Below, in pieces: positions 41,407 through 51,538 of a stretch of DNA of 64,000 nucleotides. Every line of letters starts with the position of its first letter. Position 1 is the stretch's first letter. This DNA comes from Chloracidobacterium thermophilum B (lineage in GTDB: Bacteria; Acidobacteriota; Blastocatellia; Chloracidobacteriales; Chloracidobacteriaceae). The notes under the pieces were generated by a model. The model saw nothing but the letters and a program-made list of their open reading frames with translations, was not told the DNA's origin and made no database searches. The position numbers were made by a program, and so were the translations under genes. The DNA lies in assembly GCF_000226295.1 (NCBI RefSeq), contig NC_016024.1:1719501-1783500 (forward strand). Direction: 5' to 3'.

Positions 41407-42788
41407 GGTTGAAAACCGTCACTCACCTTCTGCATTCCCTGCTCGCATTGCTCACCGTTCTGGCCGTCAGCGGCCCGTCTGCAACGGCCCAGAAAGAAGC
41501 CGGTGTCATCGTCGAGAAAAAAGTCAGGACGGCGAACTATCGCCCCCCTTCCGTCGGGTCGCTCATGGTCGCCAGCAACACCCCAACGGGCGAAGTACTG
41601 CTCAACGGCCAGCCCAGCGGACAGTTGACCGATGCCAGGTTCATGAAGCGGCTCAATCCGGGACGTTATCGGCTTGAAGTCCGTGCCGCCGACTACCTGC
41701 CCTTCTCCCGCGAAGTCACCATCACGGCCGGACGCGCGGAAGCCGTCATTGCCGAACTCAAACCCAACTTCGCCACCCTTTCCCTGCCAAACCTGCGCCT
41801 GCGCCCAACGCCCAAGCCGGCCGTTTTCGTGGACGGCCAACCCCTGGACGAAGGACGGTGGCGGTTGGACGGCCAGCGGCTGGAAGCACGCATCAGCCCA
41901 CCGGGCACACGCACCATCCTGGTCAGGCAGGGAACGCGCGTCGTCTATCGGGGAACCCTCAAACTGGAAGCGGCTGCAGCCAAGGTTGAAGTCGCCGAAC
42001 CGCCGAAAGCCATCCTCCGCATTGAGTCGCTACCTACGGCCCGCGTCTATGCCGACGACGTGTACTGCGGAGATGTTTCAGCCGACGGCACGCTGGTGAT
42101 TGACCAGCTTTCACCCGATGAAACCCACCGGCTGCGCATCGAGGCCGAACGCTACCGGACGTTTGAAACCGACCTCACCGTGACAACCGAGCAACCGACC
42201 CTGCTGCGCGCCCGCCTGGAAGCCATCATCGAGTTTGCAGACAACTTCACCAACCTCTACAAGTGGGACGCCCCGCCCGGTTGGGCCGTGGAAAACCAGC
42301 TTCTGCGTGTCAGTGGCCCGGCATTTGCCGTCGGATTGCCCAAGGATGTTGGTTTTCGCGGCTGTGAAATCAACTTCGACCTGCGGGTGGCCCAGGGCGG
42401 GCGGGCTGCCTGGATCGTACGTGGGCGCGACGAACGCAACGGCTACCTGTTCATCCTGGAGGCCCCAACGCCCACGACGAGCCGGCTCGACACCTATCTC
42501 TATCGCGACGGCGCTATCGGGACGCCGGTGCAAAGCGACCCCCTGCCGCTGCGCTTCGAGGCGCGCAAGTGGAACCGCATTCGCATCGTCGCCCACGACA
42601 ACAAAATCAGCCACCTCATCACCCCCAGTGACAGCCCTGACGAAATCTCAGTGGCGCTGTTCCAGGACCGCGACAAGCTCTTTCCCTACGGTGCGCCGGG
42701 CTTTGTTTCCCTGCCGGACGCGACGTTCTATGTCGGCGGTTTTGTCGTCTGCCCGGAGGGAGCCAACTGTCGCCCCGAAATCAGGTAG
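41403..42788 (+). CDS. Secreted PEGA-domain protein with LamG-like C-terminal domain
   Basis: The 461-residue protein has a signal peptide (MRLKTVTHLLHSLLALLTVLAVSGPSATAQ). At least two PEGA-type surface repeats follow: TPTGEVLLNGQPSG ending LNPGRYRLEVRAADY, and LPTARVYADDVYCG ending HRLRIEAERYRTFE. The last ~190 residues form a beta-rich, concanavalin/LamG-like domain (IEFADNFTNLYKWDAPPGWAV) of the sort that binds glycans or proteins. Translation is coupled to the kinase gene by a 4-base ATGA overlap. It may be the external partner of the kinase's FGE-like domain. No enzymatic residues are evident. Confidence 0.82.
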   Translation: MRLKTVTHLLHSLLALLTVLAVSGPSATAQKEAGVIVEKKVRTANYRPPSVGSLMVASNTPTGEVLLNGQPSGQLTDARFMKRLNPGRYRLEVRAADYLPFSREVTITAGRAEAVIAELKPNFATLSLPNLRLRPTPKPAVFVDGQPLDEGRWRLDGQRLEARISPPGTRTILVRQGTRVVYRGTLKLEAAAAKVEVAEPPKAILRIESLPTARVYADDVYCGDVSADGTLVIDQLSPDETHRLRIEAERYRTFETDLTVTTEQPTLLRARLEAIIEFADNFTNLYKWDAPPGWAVENQLLRVSGPAFAVGLPKDVGFRGCEINFDLRVAQGGRAAWIVRGRDERNGYLFILEAPTPTTSRLDTYLYRDGAIGTPVQSDPLPLRFEARKWNRIRIVAHDNKISHLITPSDSPDEISVALFQDRDKLFPYGAPGFVSLPDATFYVGGFVVCPEGANCRPEIR

Positions 42789-42856
42789 CCAGTGCATCCA
42801 CCAGGCTGTCTCCCCTGGGCAGGCTGTCCCCTGTTGTCATATCCAGGAGGGCGGCA

Positions 42857-42876
42857 GAAACCACAGATGTGGTTTC
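42857..42876. terminator. Near-perfect palindrome between convergent genes
   Basis: GAAACCACA at 42857-42865 is the exact reverse complement of TGTGGTTTC at 42868-42876, with only GA between. In RNA the inner pairs would open to a four-base loop. It lies between the stops of the PEGA and M48-like genes. No U-tract is present, so a bidirectional terminator or a protein-binding site are both possible. Confidence 0.5.
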
Positions 42877-42962
42877 CCAACGTGACAGTGCAGCGCCCGT
42901 GCGATGAGATTGCCCCAAGGCATCGAAAGCCAGAAGGTCAGGCGTGGCAACGGCAACATGTC

Positions 42963-44060
42963 TCATTGACCTCCATTCTTCCCGGAGTGGGCCTTGGCGA
43001 TGTGGGCCAGGCGGGTATCCAGACTCGGTAGCGGGTGAAACACCTGCTGCTTGCGACCGGTGATGTCCGGCTGGGCGCGATTGATTTCTGCCAGTGCGAT
43101 CAGGGTGTCGCGCAACACCTGTGGATCACCACCCTGGGCAAGGTAAAAGTGGTCTGCCGCCAGAACGCTGCGCCGTCCCAGAGCCGGCAGGACAAACAGG
43201 CCGGCAAAGTTCCACCACGTCATGCCAACGGCCAGTGTCAGCAGGTCAGCCAGTCCGCCATTCAGCCCGAAGTTGGTCAGTGCAGCCACAACGGCCAGCC
43301 CGGCAGCGAGCCACAGGCTGGACACCAGAACGCCCAGCGTACGGTGTCCCGTCTGAAGATGCCCCACTTCACGCACGAGCAGGCAGGCCACCTGCTCCGG
43401 GCGCAGCTTGTCAAGCGTCGTCTGGCTTATCCACAACTGCGTCGTTGGCCCCCAGCCGACCAGGCCGCCATTGACGGCTTCATCCGCATCACCGGTGAAG
43501 ACCACCAGTTTGGGTAGCTTTGAGCGTAGCGCAGGCGGCACCGCGTCAACGACCGGCGGCGCGTCAAAGGGCTTCCGGCGCACCACCGGCGGCAGCAGGA
43601 AAGGCTGGAGCAGGGCCAGCACCAGAGAGACGCCGGCCACCAACCCGGCCGCCGCCAGCCACCACCAGCCGGGCAGCCACTGATGCAACTGCCACAGGGC
43701 GGTCAGGCCGAGCACGAACATAACGCCCTGTCCGGTCACGCCGGTCAGATAAGCCATCAGCCAGTGACGCAACGTGCGCTGCGTCATGGCGAAACTGCGT
43801 TCTGCTGCCCAGCCGGTCAAAAGCTCCAGCGGTGCGTTGACGGCGGCGTACAGGACATAAAAGGCCGCCAACCCCAGCACAATCCTCCCGACCGAAGGCT
43901 GGGCCTCGATACCCAACGCACGGGACAGGGCAACGTGTCCCCCGGCCAGGATGAACACCGTGAAAAACATCAGATTCCAGCCAATTGCGCCAATTCCGCT
44001 CCAGAGACGAAAGTCCTGGTAGGCGCGGCCTGCCGTCAGCAAAGCGGTTTGATTCGTCAT
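42963..44060 (-). CDS. M48 (Ste24/HtpX-like) membrane pseudopeptidase
   Basis: The 365-residue protein has the M48 layout: N-terminal membrane helices, a WAAERSFAMTQRTLRHWL segment like the conserved EFQAD/YERKFGFS-region of Ste24 proteins, and further helices. The zinc-binding position reads VREVGHLQTGH, so the first His of HExxH is Arg (residue 230, codon CGT), while the Glu and second His remain. The third ligand motif (usually R-R-x-E-F-x-A-D) reads RRSVLAAD, with Val299 in place of Glu. Two of three zinc ligands are therefore missing, and it should be proteolytically inactive. The start at 44060 excludes an upstream stretch without family character. Confidence 0.8.
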   Translation of the reverse strand: MTNQTALLTAGRAYQDFRLWSGIGAIGWNLMFFTVFILAGGHVALSRALGIEAQPSVGRIVLGLAAFYVLYAAVNAPLELLTGWAAERSFAMTQRTLRHWLMAYLTGVTGQGVMFVLGLTALWQLHQWLPGWWWLAAAGLVAGVSLVLALLQPFLLPPVVRRKPFDAPPVVDAVPPALRSKLPKLVVFTGDADEAVNGGLVGWGPTTQLWISQTTLDKLRPEQVACLLVREVGHLQTGHRTLGVLVSSLWLAAGLAVVAALTNFGLNGGLADLLTLAVGMTWWNFAGLFVLPALGRRSVLAADHFYLAQGGDPQVLRDTLIALAEINRAQPDITGRKQQVFHPLPSLDTRLAHIAKAHSGKNGGQ

Positions 44061-44223
44061 ACGTCGTGGTGTTGCGAGGGGCAACCGGAGTAGCGCCCGG
44101 AGGGAGTCTGTGATGGTGATGCGCCAGTGAGCGGGACGCAACCCGTCTTTCCCGTCCGGTTTCCTGTCCGGCAACCCGGCCGTCCGCGCCGGGCAGGGGC
44201 AGGCGAGAAGACAGATTTTTCCG

Positions 44224-44252
44224 TTGCATCCCGGCGTCGTTCGGCCTAATGT
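44224..44252 (+). promoter_or_regulatory. Candidate promoter of the fad operon
   Basis: TTGCAT at 44224-44229 and TAATGT at 44247-44252 are spaced by 17 bases. Each matches the sigma-70 consensus at only half its positions, but the FadR-like palindrome begins two bases after the -10 element, where a repressor would cover the transcription start. Confidence 0.4.
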
Positions 44253-44253
44253 T

Positions 44254-44273
44254 CTGAATGATGGTTCATTCAG
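44254..44273. promoter_or_regulatory. FadR-type operator palindrome
   Basis: The 20-base sequence CTGAATGA-TGGT-TCATTCAG is a perfect inverted repeat of 8-base arms around TGGT. The arms TGAATGA and TCATTCA with a 4-base spacer are the recalled recognition sequence of Bacillus FadR, a TetR-family fatty-acid degradation repressor. It lies 71 bases before the TetR gene, supporting autorepression and operon control relieved by acyl-CoA. Confidence 0.75.
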
Positions 44274-44343
44274 TGCATCAATCCGGTGCACGCCTTTTGT
44301 CCCACCAAACCTTGTCCCTGTTTCTGGAAAGGCGACTCCACCT

Positions 44344-45012
44344 ATGGCGCGACTCGTGGCCAGCCGTACCGCCGACAAGCCTCCGGCCCCGGCTTCGCGG
44401 GGCGAAAACGGCAAGCATGACACGATTTTACGCGCGGCCGTCACGGTCTTTGCACGCAACGGCTATTTCAACTCGAAAGTGTCGGACGTGGCACGGGAAG
44501 CTGGCGTGGCGGATGGGACGGTCTATCTGTACTTCAAAAACAAGGACGACCTGCTGTTTTCCATCATCACGGAAATGCTGGATTCGTTCATCGTCCACGT
44601 CCGAACGGCGATTGCGCCTCTGAGCAGCCCACTGGCCCAACTGCGCGAAATTGCACGCCTGCACCTCGAAATGCTTGGCCGTGACCGCGACCTCGCCGTG
44701 GTGTTTGAAGTCGAAATCCGGCACTCGACGAAGTTCATGGAGGAGTTTTCGACCAAAAAACTGAGCGAATACCTTGACCTTATCCAGCAGGTCATTGAAG
44801 CCGGCCAGCGGGCCGGCGAGTTTCGTCCTGACATCAACCCGCGCATCGCCACCAAGGTCTTTTTCGGTGCGCTCGACGAAATGGTGACGAACTGGATTCT
44901 AAGTCGTCGCGGCAAGCCCCTGGCGGCAGCCGTCGAGCCGGTTCTGGACATCCTGCTGCATGGTTTTGTGCCCCATCCGGCGTCTGTTACCGCATCACCG
45001 ACCAAGGAGTAG
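44344..45012 (+). CDS. fadR: TetR-family regulator, FadR-like
   Basis: The 222-residue regulator has a polar N-tail and a TetR helix-turn-helix: ILRAAVTVFARNGYFNSKVSDVAREAGVADGTVYLYFKNKDDLL, with the usual helix-turn-helix spacing. The C-terminal ligand domain (FEVEIRHSTKFMEEFSTKKLSEYLDLI) resembles the long-chain acyl-CoA-responsive FadR of Bacillus. The start at 44344 keeps the operator at 44254-44273 in untranslated DNA. Its gene heads the beta-oxidation operon, with 3 bases to the next start. It probably represses the operon until long-chain acyl-CoA binds. Confidence 0.85.
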   Translation: MARLVASRTADKPPAPASRGENGKHDTILRAAVTVFARNGYFNSKVSDVAREAGVADGTVYLYFKNKDDLLFSIITEMLDSFIVHVRTAIAPLSSPLAQLREIARLHLEMLGRDRDLAVVFEVEIRHSTKFMEEFSTKKLSEYLDLIQQVIEAGQRAGEFRPDINPRIATKVFFGALDEMVTNWILSRRGKPLAAAVEPVLDILLHGFVPHPASVTASPTKE

Positions 45013-45015
45013 CCT

Positions 45016-46872
45016 ATGGCTTACGGAACGTCCCCTGCCGTTGCCAAAGTCCCGACGACCCTGTGTGAAGCCTATGCTGCAGCCATCCGCAACCATGCCA
45101 AAGACGATGCCTTTGCCTACAAACACGCCGGGCAGTGGGTCAAGGTCTCGCACGCGGCCTTTGCCGAGCGCGTCCGTAAGGCGCGTGCCGGTTTCCTGGC
45201 GCTGGGCATTCGACGTGGCGACCGGGTAGGGCTGCTTTCTGAAAATCGTCTTGAATGGACGATTACTGACGTGGCACTGCTGAGCTGTGGCGCAGTGGAT
45301 GTACCGATTTACGCCACCTCGACCGGCAGCCAGATTGCCTACATCATCAACGATGCCGGCGCGGAAGCCTTGGTGCTGTCGAACCAGAAACAGTTCGACA
45401 AGGTGGCGGCCGCTATCGGCGAGATGCCCCAACTGAAGTTCATCGTGACGTTCGACCCGATCAACGTCACGGCTCCGCTGCCGTCGCGGGTGAAAGTCCT
45501 CACCTTTGAAGAACTGGCGCAGCTTGGCGACCGTGGCAGCGTGGGTGACTTCCTTGATGAAATGGTCCGTGCGGCCAGTCCTGAAGACCTGGCCACGCTT
45601 ATCTACACCTCTGGGACAACGGGCGACCCCAAAGGCGTCATGCTCACCCACGACAACCTGACGTTCAACCTCGTCGCCAATGTCGAACGGCTGACTGACC
45701 TGGGACCTGAAGATACCGCCCTGTCTTATCTGCCGCTTTCCCACGTCTATGAGCGGACGGTCATGAACGTTTTTGTGTATTCGGGTGTCTCAGTGTATTT
45801 CGCCGAAAGCGTGGACACTGTAGCTCAGAACCTCATGGAAGTGCAGCCGACAGTCATGACGAGCGTCCCCCGTATCTTTGAGAAAATTCTGGCCAGGATT
45901 GAAGAAGAAGGACGCAAGGCCGGCGGACTGAAAACCAAACTGTTCACCTGGGCAATGGAAACCGGCCGGGAATACTCGCGGGCCCTGCACCGGGGGAATG
46001 TCCCCCCGATGCTTTCGCTTCAGTATGACATTGCCTATGCCTTGGTTCTTTCCAAAATCAGAAATAAGATTGCTCCGCGTATCAAGTTTTTTTCTTCCGG
46101 GGGAGCTGCTCTGGCCGAAGATGTTATGCATGCCTTTTCCGGCATGGGACTCACCATCCTGCAGGGCTATGGACTGACAGAGACTTCGCCGGTGATTACC
46201 TCCAACACGAAACATGAAAACCGGCCCGGCACCGTGGGCAAACCCCTCCGTGGCGTCGAGATCAAAATCGCCCCGGACGGTGAGATTCTCACCCGCGGCC
46301 GGCACGTCATGCGTGGCTACTACAACAAGCCGGACAAGACCGCCGAAGTGCTCACCCCGGATGGCTGGTTTCACACGGGCGACATCGGCGAAATTGATGC
46401 CGACGGCTTCCTGCGTATCACTGACCGTAAAAAAGACCTGTTCAAAACGTCGGGTGGCAAATACATCGCCCCGCAACCGATTGAAAATGCTCTGGTGACC
46501 TCCCCCCATATCACCCAGGCGGTAGTGGTTGGCAATGGGCGCAAGTTTCCCGGAGCTTTGATTGTGCCAACCCCTTCCAGTGTTCAAAACCTGGCCCGTG
46601 AGTTGGGACTCACCAATGCCAGTTACGCAGAACTGCTCAAGCATCCCAAGATTCTTGATTTCTACCGTCAGGAAGTGGCACGTCTGACGCCACACCTTGC
46701 CCAGTGGGAGAAAATCAAAAACATTGCCCTGCTCGAAAACGAATTGACTATTGAAGGCGGCGAACTGACGCCGACACTCAAAGTCAAACGACGTGTCGTG
46801 GATGAAAAATACAAGGCTGAAATTGATGCCATCTACGACGAAAAGAACCTGGCCTCGGCCAACCAAAGCTAG
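45016..46872 (+). CDS. fadD: Long-chain acyl-CoA synthetase
   Basis: The 618-residue AMP-forming synthetase activates free fatty acids with ATP and CoA. The adenylation motif LIYTSGTTGDPKGVMLTH and the QGYGLTETSPVITSN core are present, and the C-terminal ITDRKKDLFKTSGGKYIAPQPIE hinge holds the catalytic Lys region. The YLPLSHVYERTVMN segment is typical of the long-chain, FAA1-type branch. AAGGAG lies just upstream of the ATG at 45016, and it follows the fadR-like gene by 3 bases. It supplies acyl-CoA to the enzymes downstream in the same operon. Confidence 0.93.
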   Translation: MAYGTSPAVAKVPTTLCEAYAAAIRNHAKDDAFAYKHAGQWVKVSHAAFAERVRKARAGFLALGIRRGDRVGLLSENRLEWTITDVALLSCGAVDVPIYATSTGSQIAYIINDAGAEALVLSNQKQFDKVAAAIGEMPQLKFIVTFDPINVTAPLPSRVKVLTFEELAQLGDRGSVGDFLDEMVRAASPEDLATLIYTSGTTGDPKGVMLTHDNLTFNLVANVERLTDLGPEDTALSYLPLSHVYERTVMNVFVYSGVSVYFAESVDTVAQNLMEVQPTVMTSVPRIFEKILARIEEEGRKAGGLKTKLFTWAMETGREYSRALHRGNVPPMLSLQYDIAYALVLSKIRNKIAPRIKFFSSGGAALAEDVMHAFSGMGLTILQGYGLTETSPVITSNTKHENRPGTVGKPLRGVEIKIAPDGEILTRGRHVMRGYYNKPDKTAEVLTPDGWFHTGDIGEIDADGFLRITDRKKDLFKTSGGKYIAPQPIENALVTSPHITQAVVVGNGRKFPGALIVPTPSSVQNLARELGLTNASYAELLKHPKILDFYRQEVARLTPHLAQWEKIKNIALLENELTIEGGELTPTLKVKRRVVDEKYKAEIDAIYDEKNLASANQS

Positions 46873-46932
46873 TGAGTCCTGCACTGGCTCACGCCGTGGT
46901 GATGACATTTCGATGACAAAGGACGTGTGACT

Positions 46933-49314
<2,382 letters not shown>

Positions 49315-49354
49315 GCAGTGTCCAGACAACACCTGCTTACCCTGTGGAGGACGT

Positions 49355-49567
49355 ATGGCCCGCACGCCTGAAGAAATCGTCAAGCGTTACAAGGAAGCCA
49401 ACATCTGGCTGCGCCACTGGAAACAACAAATTGGACTTGCCAAAGATGAAGAGCAACGGGAGATGTTTACGCAGTACTACGAAGAGCGCGTCCAGGAAAT
49501 TGCGGCGCTCGAAGAACCCTACCGCGCGGCACTGAAGATACTCAACCAACAGGAGAGCCAACGCTGA
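49355..49567 (+). CDS. Small charged helical protein in the fad operon
   Basis: This 70-residue protein ([27 protein letters not shown] and onward) is mostly alpha-helical and rich in Lys, Glu and Gln. GGAGG lies 4-8 bases before the ATG, a strong ribosome-binding site, so it is very likely translated. It sits between fadN and fadA with short spacers on each side. I do not recognise the family. Possible roles are assembly of the beta-oxidation complex or regulation, but nothing in the sequence proves this. Confidence 0.8.
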   Translation: MARTPEEIVKRYKEANIWLRHWKQQIGLAKDEEQREMFTQYYEERVQEIAALEEPYRAALKILNQQESQR

Positions 49568-49595
49568 GCCGCAGTTTTTTCCGAGGTGTTACTTT

Positions 49596-50786
49596 ATGAA
49601 GGAAGCCGTCATTGTTTCTGCCGTCCGCACGGCGGTCGGAAAAGCCAAAAAAGGCGCTCTGGCGCACGTTCGTCCTGATGATTTTGGTGCCGTGGCCATT
49701 CGCGCGGCAGTCGAACGGGCATCCCCGCTCGACCCGGCTGCCATTGACGACGTCTTCTTTGGTTGTGCCATGCCGGAAGCCGAACAGGGCATGAACGTGG
49801 CCCGAATCGCGGCCCTGCGCGCCGGCCTGCCGGTTTCAGTCAGTGCGGTGACGGTCAACCGCTTTTGTGCCTCCGGTTTGCAGACGATTGCGTTTGCTGC
49901 CGACCGCATCCGGGCTGGGGGAGCTGAAGTTATTGTTGCGGGCGGCACGGAGAGCATGTCGCTGGTTCCGATGACCGGTAACAAACTGTCCCCCAACCCA
50001 ACTCTGGTGGACACCTACCCTGATGTGTACCTGAGCATGGGGCTGACGGCGGAAATGGTAGCCCGCAAGTACGACATCTCCCGTGAAGAGGCCGATGCGT
50101 TTGCGTATCGCAGTCACCAGCGCGCCCTTGCTGCTCAGCAGGCCGGGAAGTTTCAGCCGGAAATTGCGCCAGTGACGGTCATCCGCAAGGACCGGGACGC
50201 CCGTGGAAAAACCATCACGACCGAGCGGGTGTTTGATGTAGATGAAGGTCCCCGCCCGGACACGACGCTTGAAGCTCTGGCCAAGCTCAAACCGGCCTTT
50301 CACGTTGCCGGCCAGGTGACAGCCGGCAATGCCTCGCAAACCAGCGATGGTGCGGCGGCTGTCGTGGTGATGTCGGAGACCAAAGCTCAGGAATTGGGGC
50401 TTAAACCTCTTGCCCGCTTCGTGGCCTTTGCCACGGGCGGCGTAGCTCCCGAAATCATGGGCATTGGCCCCGTGGAAGCCATCCCTAAAGCCCTCAAGCA
50501 GGCCGGGCTGACGCTTGATGCCATCAAGCTCATCGAACTCAATGAAGCCTTTGCTGCACAATCGCTGGCGGTCATGAAAGTGCTGGAACTCGACCCCGAA
50601 CGGGTCAACATCAACGGTGGTGCGATTGCTCTGGGGCATCCACTTGGCTGCACCGGTGCCAAGCTGACCACTTCACTTATCTATGAACTGCGTCGCCAGG
50701 GTGGGGGCTATGGGATGGTCACGATGTGCGTCGGTGGTGGCATGGGTGCTGCCGGTATTTTCGAGGTCTTTGCCGAAGCCGCATAA
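49596..50786 (+). CDS. fadA: Acetyl-CoA acyltransferase (3-ketoacyl-CoA thiolase)
   Basis: The 396-residue thiolase has its acyl-accepting cysteine in [10 protein letters not shown] (Cys91), [11 protein letters not shown], the catalytic histidine in [16 protein letters not shown], and the second cysteine in [11 protein letters not shown]. It cleaves 3-ketoacyl-CoA to acetyl-CoA and a shortened acyl-CoA, the last step of each beta-oxidation turn. GAGGTG precedes the start. Length and motif order are standard for thiolase II. It forms the functional partner of FadN. Confidence 0.95.
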   Translation: MKEAVIVSAVRTAVGKAKKGALAHVRPDDFGAVAIRAAVERASPLDPAAIDDVFFGCAMPEAEQGMNVARIAALRAGLPVSVSAVTVNRFCASGLQTIAFAADRIRAGGAEVIVAGGTESMSLVPMTGNKLSPNPTLVDTYPDVYLSMGLTAEMVARKYDISREEADAFAYRSHQRALAAQQAGKFQPEIAPVTVIRKDRDARGKTITTERVFDVDEGPRPDTTLEALAKLKPAFHVAGQVTAGNASQTSDGAAAVVVMSETKAQELGLKPLARFVAFATGGVAPEIMGIGPVEAIPKALKQAGLTLDAIKLIELNEAFAAQSLAVMKVLELDPERVNINGGAIALGHPLGCTGAKLTTSLIYELRRQGGGYGMVTMCVGGGMGAAGIFEVFAEAA

Positions 50787-50813
50787 ACCAAAATGTACCA
50801 AGGAGTTGCTCTG

Positions 50814-51446
50814 ATGATGCGTCACCTCTGGTGCGGGATTCTGTTGGTGACCCTGTGGTTGGCCGGGACGGCAGCCGGAACACACACAGCTTGTGCGCAG
50901 GAAAAAACCGAGCCAAACGCCCGTGCAGCTTCACCACCAGAAGTCGTCAGCGAGGTACTTGGCATTCGTTTCACCAAACCGGACCGGCTGTGGACAGTTC
51001 TCAATGAAGAAGATTCAAGTCTCCCCAAGCTGGTCTGCCTGGCCGAGGAAAGCGATACCTGGTCGCCGCGTTTTGCCGTCTTGGCGCTTCCAAGCATTAT
51101 CATGCCGAATGGTATGGAGGCGCGCCTGCGACAGGTGAAAATAAGTTACGCCGACAATCGCCGCCTTGCTCAATCCCAAGATACAGCCGACATTGCTGCG
51201 TCCCAGCTTCGCATTCTCAAATTTGAGAAGACAACATTTGCCGGCAGAGATGCGATGCTCTTTGTTTACGAAATCAGTGGGGAGAAGAATTACCGCACTG
51301 TTGAGTATGGCTTTTCCTATCAGAATAACTTTTACATTGTCCAGGCAGCAGCTCCGACTGAACTCTGGGAAAAGCCGGAGGGTGCAGCAATGTTTGACCG
51401 CTCTTTCAAGAGCTTTTCTTTTCTGAAGTCTTCATCCCGTAAATAG
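50814..51446 (+). CDS. Secreted protein of unknown function in the fad operon
   Basis: The 210-residue product has a signal peptide (MMRHLWCGILLVTLWLAGTAAGTHTACAQ). The mature part is beta-rich and ends YGFSYQNNFYIVQAAAPTELWEK followed by FDRSFKSFSFL, a layout seen in small secreted proteins of the DUF1795/PsbP-like kind, though I cannot name the family. AAGGAG at 50800-50805 sets the start at 50814. Its position inside a fatty-acid oxidation operon could mean a role in binding or handling lipid outside the cytoplasm, which is speculation. Confidence 0.72.
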   Translation: MMRHLWCGILLVTLWLAGTAAGTHTACAQEKTEPNARAASPPEVVSEVLGIRFTKPDRLWTVLNEEDSSLPKLVCLAEESDTWSPRFAVLALPSIIMPNGMEARLRQVKISYADNRRLAQSQDTADIAASQLRILKFEKTTFAGRDAMLFVYEISGEKNYRTVEYGFSYQNNFYIVQAAAPTELWEKPEGAAMFDRSFKSFSFLKSSSRK

Positions 51447-51468
51447 GCGTTGCTCCTCCCTCAACGCC
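51446..51468 (+). promoter_or_regulatory. Hairpin after the secreted-protein gene
   Basis: GGCGTTG (51446-51452) and CAACGCC (51462-51468) form a perfect 7-bp stem with a 9-base loop, with the first base in the stop codon. It has no U-tract, so it may be a 3' stabilising hairpin or weak attenuator within the operon. Confidence 0.5.
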
Positions 51469-51490
51469 AGCCACCAAAACCTACTGATGA

Positions 51491-51520
51491 TACTTGGCCA
51501 AAGAAGGTCTTGGTCAAGTA
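51491..51520 (+). promoter_or_regulatory. Inverted repeat just upstream of the fadE ribosome-binding site
   Basis: TACTTGGCCAA (51491-51501) pairs with TTGGTCAAGTA (51510-51520), 11 pairs with one G-T wobble and an 8-base loop. It ends one base before GGAAAGGA, the fadE ribosome-binding site. It could be an operator or a translation-modulating hairpin, and it does not match the FadR palindrome. Confidence 0.55.
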
Positions 51521-51538
51521 TGGAAAGGATGTTCACCT

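Noticed and set aside
51494-51538. TTG at 51494 as the start of the acyl-CoA dehydrogenase
   Set aside because: It falls within the inverted repeat and lacks a ribosome-binding site, while the ATG at 51539 is preceded by GGAAAGGA.
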